A stretch of 64,000 nt of DNA from Desulfatirhabdium butyrativorans DSM 18734 (GCF_000429925.1 NZ_KE386986.1:62001-126000), one strand, 5' to 3'; positions 27,655 through 35,964 are shown, counted from the first letter of the stretch. Notes: generated by a model from the sequence alone, not told the origin. Numbers and translations are program-made.

Positions 27655-30639
27655 TCATCCCTCGGGGTGCTGTCCCTGCGTATCTGAAAATGCTTGGCTC
27701 AAGGTCCGGGACAACCGTTCGATGCTGAAGGGCTTTTGCAGAAAGCCGCGGCATCCCCTGTACAGAATGGCCTGTGCATCGCCGTCGATGCTGTATCCGC
27801 TCGAAAGAATCACACGTGCATCCGGATCCATTTCCTTCAACCGGTCGAAAACGGCGCCGCCCGGCATGCCCGGCATGATCATGTCGAGAATCACCAGATC
27901 GATCACGCCGCGGTTTTCTCGATACAGTTCGAGCGCCCGCTGCCCGCTTTCGGCCGTGATGGCCCGGTGGCCCAGATGCTTCAGAAGCTGGGCGCCGATG
28001 TCCCGAACCATTTCCTCGTCATCCACCAGAAGAATGGTTTTCTGCCCCCCGGCCCTGGAAGCCGTCAATGGTGTTTCCGTTGGCTGCGCTACGGATCCCG
28101 CTTCTACGGCCGTTGCGGGGAAACAAACGCTGAAGGTGGTACCTCTATGAAGCTCGCTTTCCACTTCGATGAATCCGCCGTGGTTCTGAACGATCCCGTA
28201 GACCGATGCGAGGCCGAGCCCTGTTCCGCGTCCTTTTTCCTTCGTCGTGAAAAACGGTTCGAAAATGCGTTTTCGGATGGTTTCATCCATGCCGATGCCC
28301 GTATCCGCGATTCGAATGCAGACATAACGCCCGGCTCTGACCTGAAACCGGGCGGCACGGTCGGCGTCGATGTCCAGGCTGCCGGTGCTTACCCGGATAA
28401 CGCCGCCCTGCGGCATGGCGTGACCGGCATTGATGTAGATGTTCATGAGAATTTGCTCCATCTGGCTCCGGTCTGCAGCAACGGTTGGCAGACCGGGTTG
28501 GAGGTGCTCCTCGATCCGGATATCCTTTCGGGTGCGCTGAAACACTTCGTCATGCTCCCGGATCAGCTCGTTGAAGTCGATGGACTGGACTTCGTATTTT
28601 CCGCCTTTGGCAAAACCGAGCAATTGCCGGGTAAGGCCGGCGCCCTGCCGGACGTTGCGCTCGATGTCGCGCAGCCGCCGCATCATCCGCTCGTCGTTCG
28701 CCAGATCGAGCATCATCAGGGATGTGTTTCCGCCGATGACCATCAGCAGGTTGTTGAAGTCATGCGCGATTCCGCCAGCCAGCGTGCCGATGGCCTCCAT
28801 TTTCTGGGCATGGATCAATCCGGCTTCGAGTTTCTTCTTTTCGGTGAGATCCAGAAAACAGGCTACCATGCCTTCGGCTTTTCCCTGTTTGTCGTGGATG
28901 AGCGCGGCACTGATGAGCACATCGATGGTGCTGCCCTGGCGGGTCAGGCGTTTGGTTTCCAGAATGCCCGGCTTTCCCGTCTTGTACAGTTCCCGGATTT
29001 TGCTCCGGGTGATTTCCTTCTCCGATTCCGGAACGAAGGGCACGACATTGCTCTGGAGCTCTTCCATCGACCAGCCGAAAATCCGGCTGAATGCGGCATT
29101 GGTGAACTGAAGCTTTCCATGGGTGTCATAGGCGGCCAAGGGTGTTGGCATCGCTTCGAGAATGGCCTCGATCCGGGCTTCCTGCAGCCGGAGGGATCGT
29201 TCCGCCAGGATGCGCTCGGTGACGTTTCGTCCGATGCCCGTGACAAAGGGGCGGCCGTCTTCGTCTGTGACCAGGATGCTCGCATATTCGACGTACAGTT
29301 TTCCGCCCGTTCTGTCGAAGCAGGAGAAGACGCCTTTCTGAGACGGATGTTTCTGAAACCGATCCAGATAATGGGAACGGAAGAAGGAATGGAGCTCCGG
29401 TTTCATGGCTTCGGTGATGGATCGGCCGATGATCTCGGCCGGATCATAGCCCAGAACGTCGGACATGGCCTTGTTGGCGCTCAGGATATGTCCTTCCAGA
29501 TCATGGGTGTAGATCAAATCCGATACGGAATCGTACAGCCTGCGGAGTTCCTTCTCGGATCGTGTTATGGCTTCACGGTTTCGCTCGAGTGCGGCTTCGC
29601 GTTCGGCGATGGCCCTGGCCATCTTCTGAAATGCGTCGGAGAGCTGATCGATCTCGATGAAACTCTCCGGCATCGGCTGGAAGTCATATTCCGCGTTCGA
29701 AATGCGCCGGACGATTCTGCCCAACCGAAGGAGCGGGAAGATCGTTTTCTGGTGCATCCATGCCGAAAAAATCATCATGACCATGGCGATCGAGATCGTG
29801 GTTGTCCACAGCAAAGATTTCATGCGGGTGACTGCGGCAAATGCCTCTTCACGCGGCTGAACCACGGTGCTCAGCCATCCGGTTTCCGGAATGCGGGCGA
29901 CGCTTCCGATTTTCTCGGCGCCCCGGAAGAAATAGTCGAAGGTGCCTTCCCTGCCTTCCAGCCCGGCCCGGATAAAGGACAGGTTCCGGACGTTGAGGCG
30001 CTGATCGACGAGTTCGTGATCGGGATGTGAGATGATGACCCCGGTCCGATCCACCACGACGGCGTAGCTGCCGGTTCCGGTCTGGATTTTCTGGGTGGTT
30101 GCGTTCAGAATGTCGAGATTCATGTCTCCGATGACGATGCCATGCCTGAAGGGAACGGCCAGGCTGATCGTGGGAGAACCGGATGTGGCCGAAAGGTACA
30201 CATCGGACCAGGCGGGAGCGCCCGTTGAAAGGGCCTGTTGGACGAAGGCGTGCCCGGAGAAGTCGATGCCGAGCATTGCAGGCTGATGGGGCGCAATGAC
30301 GAGCACCTTTGCGCTTGCATCCAGAATTTTCAGGCAATTGAACAGATCGTAGCGCCGGAGCATGTCTTCGAGGCGGTTTTGCCAGGCATCTGTCAGATTG
30401 CCATCCTCCTGATTCATGCGGTCCGAGGCATATTCCAGCAGGGATCGATAATCCATCAGGAATCGGTTGATTTCACCGCCAAGGGCTCTTGCGGCAACCA
30501 GATTGCGCTGGGAAATTTCCGTTTCGAGCGTTCCGGAAAACAGATGGATGAACAAGGCGCCTGAGAGCAGCAGCGGCACGCAGCCGATCAGAATCGAAAA
30601 GAGGACAATGGTTTTCTTGAGCGATATCCGAGCCGACAT
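27655..30639 (-). CDS. Hybrid PAS sensor histidine kinase with dCache domain and C-terminal receiver
   Basis: This 994-residue kinase has an N-terminal helix (KKTIVLFSILIGCVPLLLSGALFI), a periplasmic dCache-like sensor (about residues 30-275), a second helix (TTTISIAMVMMIFSAW), a HAMP segment and two PAS domains (about residues 365-480 and 490-605). The HisKA box is of the NtrB-like kind (GGIAHDFNNLL). The ATPase domain shows DTGIGMD and GRGTGLGLASVYGI, and the C-terminal receiver has acceptor Asp in LVILDMIMPGMPGG. It starts 3 bases after the stop of the substrate-binding lipoprotein gene, so the two form one operon. Confidence 0.9.
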   Translation of the reverse strand: MSARISLKKTIVLFSILIGCVPLLLSGALFIHLFSGTLETEISQRNLVAARALGGEINRFLMDYRSLLEYASDRMNQEDGNLTDAWQNRLEDMLRRYDLFNCLKILDASAKVLVIAPHQPAMLGIDFSGHAFVQQALSTGAPAWSDVYLSATSGSPTISLAVPFRHGIVIGDMNLDILNATTQKIQTGTGSYAVVVDRTGVIISHPDHELVDQRLNVRNLSFIRAGLEGREGTFDYFFRGAEKIGSVARIPETGWLSTVVQPREEAFAAVTRMKSLLWTTTISIAMVMMIFSAWMHQKTIFPLLRLGRIVRRISNAEYDFQPMPESFIEIDQLSDAFQKMARAIAEREAALERNREAITRSEKELRRLYDSVSDLIYTHDLEGHILSANKAMSDVLGYDPAEIIGRSITEAMKPELHSFFRSHYLDRFQKHPSQKGVFSCFDRTGGKLYVEYASILVTDEDGRPFVTGIGRNVTERILAERSLRLQEARIEAILEAMPTPLAAYDTHGKLQFTNAAFSRIFGWSMEELQSNVVPFVPESEKEITRSKIRELYKTGKPGILETKRLTRQGSTIDVLISAALIHDKQGKAEGMVACFLDLTEKKKLEAGLIHAQKMEAIGTLAGGIAHDFNNLLMVIGGNTSLMMLDLANDERMMRRLRDIERNVRQGAGLTRQLLGFAKGGKYEVQSIDFNELIREHDEVFQRTRKDIRIEEHLQPGLPTVAADRSQMEQILMNIYINAGHAMPQGGVIRVSTGSLDIDADRAARFQVRAGRYVCIRIADTGIGMDETIRKRIFEPFFTTKEKGRGTGLGLASVYGIVQNHGGFIEVESELHRGTTFSVCFPATAVEAGSVAQPTETPLTASRAGGQKTILLVDDEEMVRDIGAQLLKHLGHRAITAESGQRALELYRENRGVIDLVILDMIMPGMPGGAVFDRLKEMDPDARVILSSGYSIDGDAQAILYRGCRGFLQKPFSIERLSRTLSQAFSDTQGQHPEG

Positions 30640-30642
30640 GGG

Positions 30643-31773
30643 TTACTCCGGGGTGACGAACCGGCCGTTGGAAGCCGTGATGAGAAAAGGGTGCCGATGG
30701 GCGTCGCCGAAAGCGTCGATGTCGAAATCCTGCATGACGCCGGAAAAGTGACCGATATCGGTGATCGTTTTCCGGAGTGCTTTGGGATCGCTGTTTTGCG
30801 AAAGCGACTGAAAAAGCACCTGGGCCGTATCGTATGCATACACAGCCGAAAAATTGGGCTCCATGCCGAAGCGTTCCCGATAGGCTTTTTGAAATTGGAG
30901 AAAGCTGGGACGTTTGGAACTCCAGTCGAAATAGTCCATGAACAGCGTGCCTTCCACCGCAGGGCCGCCATGCTCCAGAAAATCCCCGGTCATTGACCAT
31001 CCGGTGGCGGCAACCGGTATGGTCGGGTGTTGTTTCCGAATCTGCTGGCAGATCAGGGCGGCATCCAGCCCGCCGGCGATGATCAGGACGCCGTCGGTCG
31101 GCGGTTGAAGCAGGTTCTGGCTGATGATATCCCGCAGGGGATCGTTCCCGCTGGAAAAGGAGGCCACAAGGGTCAGCCGGCCCCCGAGTTCGGCGAATCG
31201 GGATCGGAAAGACTTGATGTAGGTTTCGGAATAGGCCCGATTGCTCGAATCGAACATCACGGCCATTTTCTGGATCGCGGCTTTCTGAATGAGGTATTCG
31301 GCCAAACCCTGAGCCAGCGGTTCGTTTTCTCCGGCAGTCCGGAAAAACCAGTCGTTTATCCCGGTCAAGGTGCTGGTGCTGGTTGTCGGGCTGATCAGGA
31401 GCACTTGCTCCCGGTTGATCAGGGGCATGACGGCCATGGTCATGGCGCTGGTCATGTGGCCGATGATGGCAACGACATTCTGGCGGATGAGATCCTCGTC
31501 CGCTTTGATGGCGGCCTCCGGATTCTGCCGATCATCCCGGATGATGAGTTCCACCTGCCTTCCCTGAATGCCGCCCGCGCGATTGATTTCTTCCACGGCC
31601 AGCATCACGCCGTTTCTGCCGGACACGCCCAGATCCGAATAGCGTCCCGTGATGCCACCGGAAAAGCCGATCCGGATCGGGGGCTTTTCCGTGTTGCATG
31701 CGGATGCCATGAACCCAAATAGAAGGAGCAAAGCCCAAAGGCGTGCAGACTTCCATATCGTTGATCGAAGCAT
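30643..31773 (-). CDS. LivK-like substrate-binding lipoprotein paired with a sensor kinase
   Basis: This 376-residue lipoprotein has a signal sequence with lipobox MASAC (Cys about residue 25) and a type I periplasmic binding fold related to branched-chain amino-acid-binding proteins: IRIGFSGGITGRYSDLGVSG, GVMLAVEEINRAGGIQG and VVAIIGHMTSAMTMAVMPLI. There is no ABC permease or ATPase next to it. The following gene is a membrane histidine kinase 3 bases away. It more likely presents a ligand to that sensor than feeds a transporter; this is an inference. The ATG at 31773 has AAAGGA upstream. Confidence 0.8.
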   Translation of the reverse strand: MLRSTIWKSARLWALLLLFGFMASACNTEKPPIRIGFSGGITGRYSDLGVSGRNGVMLAVEEINRAGGIQGRQVELIIRDDRQNPEAAIKADEDLIRQNVVAIIGHMTSAMTMAVMPLINREQVLLISPTTSTSTLTGINDWFFRTAGENEPLAQGLAEYLIQKAAIQKMAVMFDSSNRAYSETYIKSFRSRFAELGGRLTLVASFSSGNDPLRDIISQNLLQPPTDGVLIIAGGLDAALICQQIRKQHPTIPVAATGWSMTGDFLEHGGPAVEGTLFMDYFDWSSKRPSFLQFQKAYRERFGMEPNFSAVYAYDTAQVLFQSLSQNSDPKALRKTITDIGHFSGVMQDFDIDAFGDAHRHPFLITASNGRFVTPE

Positions 31774-31785
31774 ATTGGTATCCTT

Positions 31786-31979
31786 TGCGCGCTGCGTGGG
31801 CGTCACGTGCCCACTTCGTGGGCGTCAGGTGTCGCTGCGCGACGTCAGGTGGCCGCAAGCGGCCGTCATGTGGCTGCTGCGCAGCCGTCAGGTGCTGCTT
31901 CGCAGCGTCAGGTGTCGCTGCGCGACGTCAGGTGCGCACTGTGTGCGCGTCATGTACCCACTTTGTGGGCGTCAGGGGC
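31786..31979. repeat. Array of short palindromic hairpin cassettes (locus 2)
   Basis: Eight hairpin sequences are joined by the linker GTCAGGT or GTCATGT, the reverse complement of the linker at locus 1. In order they are GCCCACTTCGTGGGC, GTCGCTGCGCGAC, GGCCGCAAGCGGCC, GGCTGCTGCGCAGCC, GCTGCTTCGCAGC, GTCGCTGCGCGAC, GCGCACTGTGTGCGC and ACCCACTTTGTGGGC. Stem families are shared with 18.78-19.05 kb, but loops (TTC, TGC, TGT) and order differ. The array lies between the lipoprotein gene and the tRNA promoter. Confidence 0.85.
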
Positions 31980-31990
31980 GAAAAAAGGGG

Positions 31991-32019
31991 TTGACAACAA
32001 GCGCCTCCCAAGGTAAATA
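31991..32019 (+). promoter_or_regulatory. Sigma-70-type promoter of the tRNA-Gly/tRNA-Cys operon
   Basis: TTGACA at 31991-31996 and TAAATA at 32014-32019 are separated by exactly 17 bases. Transcription would start near 32026, ten bases before tRNA-Gly. This is a near-consensus housekeeping promoter. Confidence 0.8.
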
Positions 32020-32035
32020 TCCCGCCATCATTTGA

Positions 32036-32110
<75 letters not shown>

Positions 32111-32119
32111 TTCTTTTTT

Positions 32120-32194
32120 GGCGGCATAGCCAAGTGGTAAGGCAACGGTCTGCAAAACCGTTATACTCCAGTTCGAATCTGGATGCCGCCTCCA
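32120..32194 (+). tRNA. tRNA-Cys (GCA), probable prophage attachment gene
   Basis: The acceptor arms GGCGGCA and TGCCGCC pair fully, and the anticodon loop CTGCAAA gives GCA at 32152-32154. The TTCGAAT T-loop and encoded CCA are present. The integrase gene ends 30 bases beyond, pointing toward this tRNA. Its 3' half is therefore the likely left attachment core, regenerated by the inserted phage DNA. Confidence 0.97.
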
Positions 32195-32224
32195 GTAAAT
32201 TCAATGTCTTGTGTTTGATTGTCA

Positions 32225-33394
32225 TTATCTCTTTTTTCCTTGGGACGGTATAGGGACGGTCCGAGACGGTTTTGAATCGATTTCCGAGATGTCCGAGGCC
32301 GATTCCGAAGGCATCCATTTATAATAGGTTTCATAGGTTACTTTGGCGTTTGAGTGACCCATTTCCTTTGCCACTTCCGCAAGCGGGTGCCCCATCGACA
32401 ATCTGAGCGTTGCGTATGTGTGCCGCAGATCATGCGGGGTTCGACGCAGCATCCCGGATGCTTCCATGACAACGTTCCAGGCTTTGATCAAACCGGAATA
32501 GGTGTAGTGGCCCCCCGACGGTGTCGGGAAAAGCCAGTCCATTTCTGTTCCCCATCCTTTGGCAAGCCGAAATTCCTTGATACGCACAATCTGTTGATGC
32601 ACCACCTGTTCGGCTTCCGGTGACATGCGCACAATGCGCACCGATGCACGGCTCTTCGGCGTCGTAACGCGGTCCCTGCCGATGCTCCGCGTGATGTGGA
32701 TGTTATGGTTGAAAAAATCGATATCCCCTATTTTTAGAGCCAGAATCTCCCCGATCCGCAACCCCATTCGAAACCCAATCACCGTTATCGGATAGATCAA
32801 TCCGGGGGACCGCTCGTGTGTCATGCGCTCGAAGTGTGCCCGCTCATCGAACGTAAACGGGTTGGGATGTCGTGTGGCCTCTTCACCCTCCGGCGATGGA
32901 ACACGGATACCACGGGCAGGATTCACCGAGAGCACACCATCGTCCACGACAGCCGATTGCAAAATCGTACTCAGACAGTTTTTGATGTTCCGGATTGTCC
33001 GGCTTTTCATGCCGGTTTCATAGAGGGAGAGAATATAGGCGGATATGGCCATCGATGTCAGTGCGCTCAAGGGGATTTTCCCGAATTTCGGGATCAAGTG
33101 CTTTTGGATGATCAATCTGTAACCATGATGGGTTGATTTTTTCAGCGATAGCCTGGCCCTTGTTTCCACCCATATCATTGCATAGGAACCGAAGCTGGTA
33201 TCGTCGGATTTCGTTTTGTGCGGGAGGGGGGAGAGATTGAACGAGGCCAACGGCAATTCGGCTTGAAGCCGCTTTGCTACCTGAATGGCGGCTTTTTTGT
33301 CACCTATTTTCCGGCTGGTATATTTTCCGGCATAGTATACGAACACCCACCATTCACCGCTTCCTTTTATTTTTTCCCTGATTTTGACGCCCAT
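32225..33394 (-). CDS. Tyrosine-recombinase phage integrase
   Basis: This 389-residue integrase would insert and excise the element at the adjacent tRNA-Cys. It has the N-terminal SAM-like core-binding domain (about residues 65-165). The catalytic set is Arg in GLRIGEILALKIGDIDF, the HDLRHTYATL box, and GHSNAKVTYETYYKW with the nucleophilic Tyr. The C-terminal end faces the tRNA, the usual geometry for tRNA-integrated prophages. Its start overlaps the small HTH gene by 41 bases, so the two are co-expressed. Confidence 0.95.
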   Translation of the reverse strand: MGVKIREKIKGSGEWWVFVYYAGKYTSRKIGDKKAAIQVAKRLQAELPLASFNLSPLPHKTKSDDTSFGSYAMIWVETRARLSLKKSTHHGYRLIIQKHLIPKFGKIPLSALTSMAISAYILSLYETGMKSRTIRNIKNCLSTILQSAVVDDGVLSVNPARGIRVPSPEGEEATRHPNPFTFDERAHFERMTHERSPGLIYPITVIGFRMGLRIGEILALKIGDIDFFNHNIHITRSIGRDRVTTPKSRASVRIVRMSPEAEQVVHQQIVRIKEFRLAKGWGTEMDWLFPTPSGGHYTYSGLIKAWNVVMEASGMLRRTPHDLRHTYATLRLSMGHPLAEVAKEMGHSNAKVTYETYYKWMPSESASDISEIDSKPSRTVPIPSQGKKR

Positions 33395-33644
33395 CCCGGT
33401 TCCCCCGTATCGAGTCCGTTATGGACGATACCATTTGATCCAGCGCCATGGCAATATCATTTGTTTTCCGAATACGTTTTTCAAGAAATGCATCGATATC
33501 GGATATCCGGATCAATACCAGCCTGGAGCTGACGGACGCATACGGTAGACCGTCCTGCATCCATTGCCGAATAGATTCCACAGATACACCCGCGTACCGT
33601 GCAGCCTGTTTTGGTTTTGCCCATCCGTTGATTATGTCGCTCAT
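33354..33644 (-). CDS. Small HTH protein, excisionase-like
   Basis: This 96-residue protein begins with a MerR/AlpA-type helix-turn-helix: WAKPKQAARYAGVSVESIRQWMQDGLP, then SRLVLIRISDIDAFLE. This is the pattern of phage excisionases or integrase-linked regulators. The C-terminus is basic. It overlaps the integrase start, which supports a role in directionality control, and duplicated sequences upstream may be its binding sites. Confidence 0.75.
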   Translation of the reverse strand: MSDIINGWAKPKQAARYAGVSVESIRQWMQDGLPYASVSSRLVLIRISDIDAFLEKRIRKTNDIAMALDQMVSSITDSIRGNRDGRQNQGKNKRKR

Positions 33645-33647
33645 TTG

Positions 33648-33708
33648 TGGCTCATTTTTCGGGTTTCATGATCCACAAGCCGTTTTATGGCTCATAGGTG
33701 ATCCACAA
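33648..33708. promoter_or_regulatory. Direct-repeat control region upstream of the Xis-like gene
   Basis: TGGCTCAT occurs at 33648-33655 and 33688-33695, and TGATCCACAA at 33669-33678 and 33699-33708, all in the same orientation and directly before the HTH gene start. The interleaved direct repeats look like operator or Xis-arm sites. No experimental basis is available. Confidence 0.45.
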
Positions 33709-33716
33709 CAACCATC

Positions 33717-34112
33717 TTATATAGCCATGGCTTGGTTCTGCCACATCGAGCTCCATGAGCTTGCCGTGCATTGACATTTCTGGCAATAGAATCGAGGCGT
33801 ACCTCTGCCGATCCATCTGCGATTGGTGGCGTGTTTGATACCACATTTTGGGCAAATGGCCTCGATCCGATAGGCCGTTTTTTCCACCGGTTTGCGTTTT
33901 TTGGCCGCGAGACGGGCTTTGTTCGGATCGTTCCGAAATGCCTTGGTTTTAAATGCGTCCTCGCGACAATATATGGCCTCGCGCTTGCCATCCGGGATCA
34001 TGAACCGCAGCAGCCCGGCGGCCTTGTATTGATAGACCGCTCTTCGTTTACACCCGATGATTTCCGCCGCTTCATCGAGTGTGATCCAGTCATCAGGATG
34101 TTGTTCTTTCAT
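33717..34112 (-). CDS. HTH plus zinc-ribbon phage protein
   Basis: This 131-residue protein has an N-terminal helix-turn-helix (WITLDEAAEIIGCKRRAVYQYKAAGLL), a basic middle region, and a C-terminal four-Cys ribbon (CPKCGIKHA and then CQKCQC). DNA binding is likely; function is otherwise unknown. A 28-base perfect palindrome lies 15 bases before its start and could be its own operator. Confidence 0.6.
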   Translation of the reverse strand: MKEQHPDDWITLDEAAEIIGCKRRAVYQYKAAGLLRFMIPDGKREAIYCREDAFKTKAFRNDPNKARLAAKKRKPVEKTAYRIEAICPKCGIKHATNRRWIGRGTPRFYCQKCQCTASSWSSMWQNQAMAI

Positions 34113-34127
34113 ATACCCCCCTTTTAA

Positions 34128-34155
34128 ACCATTTTCCTGACGTCAGGAAAATGGT
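34128..34155. promoter_or_regulatory. 28-bp perfect palindrome between two early genes
   Basis: Bases 34128-34155 read the same on both strands, with half-site ACCATTTTCCTGAC. Location just upstream of the HTH/zinc-ribbon gene suggests an operator. On the minus strand the stem is followed by TTTAAAA, so a weak terminator for the gene before it is an alternative. Confidence 0.6.
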
Positions 34156-34172
34156 CGGCTTGTCTCTTAGGA

Positions 34173-34391
34173 TCATTTTGTTGCCGCCACCAAGATGTTC
34201 GACATACCGACACACTGCCCACGCGGGCGCAGTCGGTCTTGCGCCGTCCACCATGTCCATACGCCGCCCCGCTTCACGGCCACGCGCTCGCCGTCCGGTG
34301 TCTCGACGAACTTGGCGGGCATCCCGCATTGCTGGTGTCCAAGCGTCTCAGTGACCTTGTACGACTTGCCTTCAACCTCAATCGTTGCCAT
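34173..34391 (-). CDS. Small hypothetical phage protein
   Basis: This 72-residue protein starts MATIEVEGKSYKVTETLGHQ and contains CGMPAKFVETPDGERVAVKRGGVWTWW. I do not recognise a family. It looks like a compact beta-rich protein. It overlaps the GIY-YIG frame by 14 bases, in the same minus-strand early unit. Confidence 0.5.
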   Translation of the reverse strand: MATIEVEGKSYKVTETLGHQQCGMPAKFVETPDGERVAVKRGGVWTWWTAQDRLRPRGQCVGMSNILVAATK

Positions 34392-34668
34392 ACTGACCTC
34401 CTTCCGGTGGCACCATGCCGAGCAGCGCCGTTAAAGCTATAGGGGAGCAATTTGCCCCGTTCGTCTGCACCCCGTTCAACCGTGGGCGCAGGCAATGGAT
34501 ATAAAGCGACTCCAGCAGATCCAGTGCCTCAACAGGGCATGGAACAAACGCATAGCGGTCGAACCGCTTCCCTGTGTGCTGCCAAATCCTTGAGTAAACA
34601 TTCACCGCCTGCCCGACATAAACAACCTCGTCACCGTCGAGCAAGAAATAAACCCCACTCGCCTTCCC
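34378..34668 (-). pseudogene. 5'-truncated GIY-YIG nuclease-like frame
   Basis: The open frame from just after a TAG at 34669-34671 encodes ASGVYFLLDGDEVVYVGQ and then RIWQH, the opening strands of a GIY-YIG domain. ESLYIHCLRPRLNG follows with the conserved Glu. No ATG or GTG precedes the GVYFLL strand; the only start, TTG at 34644, would remove part of the domain. The upstream PP-loop gene reads through the same DNA in another frame. The simplest reading is that the 5' end was lost when that AT-rich gene was joined here; a coupled start or frameshift is less likely. Confidence 0.55.
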
Positions 34669-35431
34669 CTAAAAACAATAATTGCCGATCTTGCTCCAGA
34701 AAACATCGTTCTAATTCGTGAACGCTTTGATAACCCCTAAAACCACGATTATGCCCAGGTATTTTAGAATCCATCTCAAGCATTTTGTGCCACAAATCGG
34801 GATAATAGCGTCTCAGAATTTTTAGTTCGCTTTTTCGCTGTAGAGGACAACAAAAACATGATACTCGTTTAAAATGATTGTATAACCCATTCCAATTAAA
34901 TCCCTTATTGTAGCAATATTCTAATGCTTGTTGTTCTGTAATATTCCAGTCTATCAACGGGAAACATTTCTTACCTTTAGAATTATTCTGAGTTATTTTT
35001 ACCCTATGCTTTTCATCACTGGCATAGCCGATCATCGATACTGCATCTGATATATTTGATATATATTTCTGAATAGTATTTACCTTGATACGAGTACACC
35101 ATCTCCTTGAATAACTTGGCCATCCATTGCCAATCCTATGTATTGTGTTTTTGAGATGGCCCTTTTTAGCCATAATGGGTCGTTCGTACATCCAATAGTT
35201 GAATGATAATTCTGGTCTTAGAATTACTATGTCTCGTTCAATGTACTTTTGCAGTTTATGAATATGTAATAGCATGTCTGGAAAATCCCATCCGGAGTCG
35301 AAAAAGACAATGCTATGGATATTTTTGCTATATCCTTTTTCCAAAAGCATCAACAGCATAGCAGTGGAATCTTTCCCTCCACTTAGGGATATAACAAGAT
35401 TATGTTTATCTTCTATATCGGATATTTTCAT
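34631..35431 (-). CDS. PP-loop ATP pyrophosphatase, phage PAPS-reductase-like
   Basis: This 266-residue protein starts with a PP-loop, LVISLSGGKDSTAMLLML, used to adenylate a substrate. Later come RRWCTRIK and RVSCFCCPLQRKSE; these cysteines with the PP-loop resemble phage-encoded PAPS-reductase-like enzymes and DndC relatives. Possible roles are sulfur-dependent modification of DNA or RNA, or sulfonucleotide reduction; the substrate is unknown. The gene is visibly AT-richer than all its neighbours, a sign of recent transfer. Its last 15 codons run over the GIY-YIG remnant in another frame, so the natural C-terminus may be altered. Confidence 0.75.
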   Translation of the reverse strand: MKISDIEDKHNLVISLSGGKDSTAMLLMLLEKGYSKNIHSIVFFDSGWDFPDMLLHIHKLQKYIERDIVILRPELSFNYWMYERPIMAKKGHLKNTIHRIGNGWPSYSRRWCTRIKVNTIQKYISNISDAVSMIGYASDEKHRVKITQNNSKGKKCFPLIDWNITEQQALEYCYNKGFNWNGLYNHFKRVSCFCCPLQRKSELKILRRYYPDLWHKMLEMDSKIPGHNRGFRGYQSVHELERCFLEQDRQLLFLGEGEWGLFLARR

Positions 35432-35964
35432 CCTTGATCCTTCCCTAAAAACACAACTTGACGCTGCTCAGATGCTATTTGGACGGCCTCTTTCGGTTTT
35501 CCAACCAGCACATCCACCCGTTTTTTGTATCGCTCATTCATCACGTCATTCACCCGACGCACACCGACTCCCTCGATCCATACTTTCCCGCCCAGCCAGT
35601 GGGACAGATCGCGGCTAACGGCACACGTCCATCCGGGGATGGGTTTTTCCATAATGGCTGTTCGCTCCGGATCGCTGTCGGTTTCCTGCCTTCTTGCCGT
35701 GTAGGCTGTAACGACGGCCTTAATTGCCATGATGCGCTCGGGTTGTGGCAAGCGATGGCCTGATGATTCTTCCGGATCAGGAGCCATTGCCGCCTGTTCC
35801 GCCTCCGCCTGCATCAACTCGGTCTGGCGCTCAAGCACATCGGTTGTAGTGCGCGCCTGCCACAGAATACCAGCCAAGAGCATGGCGTTGATTGTGAGCA
35901 GATAGACGCCAGCAATGGCGCAACGTCGAATGCTATCGTGTATTTGAAGGGTGCTCAGTATCAT
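35428..35964 (-). CDS. Membrane-anchored 3D-domain protein (putative peptidoglycan-active)
   Basis: This 178-residue protein has an N-terminal membrane helix (AIAGVYLLTINAMLLAGIL) and a C-terminal 3D domain. VVTAYTARRQETDSDPERTA, CAVSRDLSHWLGG, and VNDVMNERYKKRVDVLV place the conserved Asp residues seen in MltA/YabE-type double-psi barrels. Such domains are linked to peptidoglycan cleavage. The ATG at 35964 is chosen because residues encoded before it come from the repeat region. The stop overlaps the PP-loop start (ATGA). A lysis-related or superinfection role is possible. Confidence 0.65.
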   Translation of the reverse strand: MILSTLQIHDSIRRCAIAGVYLLTINAMLLAGILWQARTTTDVLERQTELMQAEAEQAAMAPDPEESSGHRLPQPERIMAIKAVVTAYTARRQETDSDPERTAIMEKPIPGWTCAVSRDLSHWLGGKVWIEGVGVRRVNDVMNERYKKRVDVLVGKPKEAVQIASEQRQVVFLGKDQG

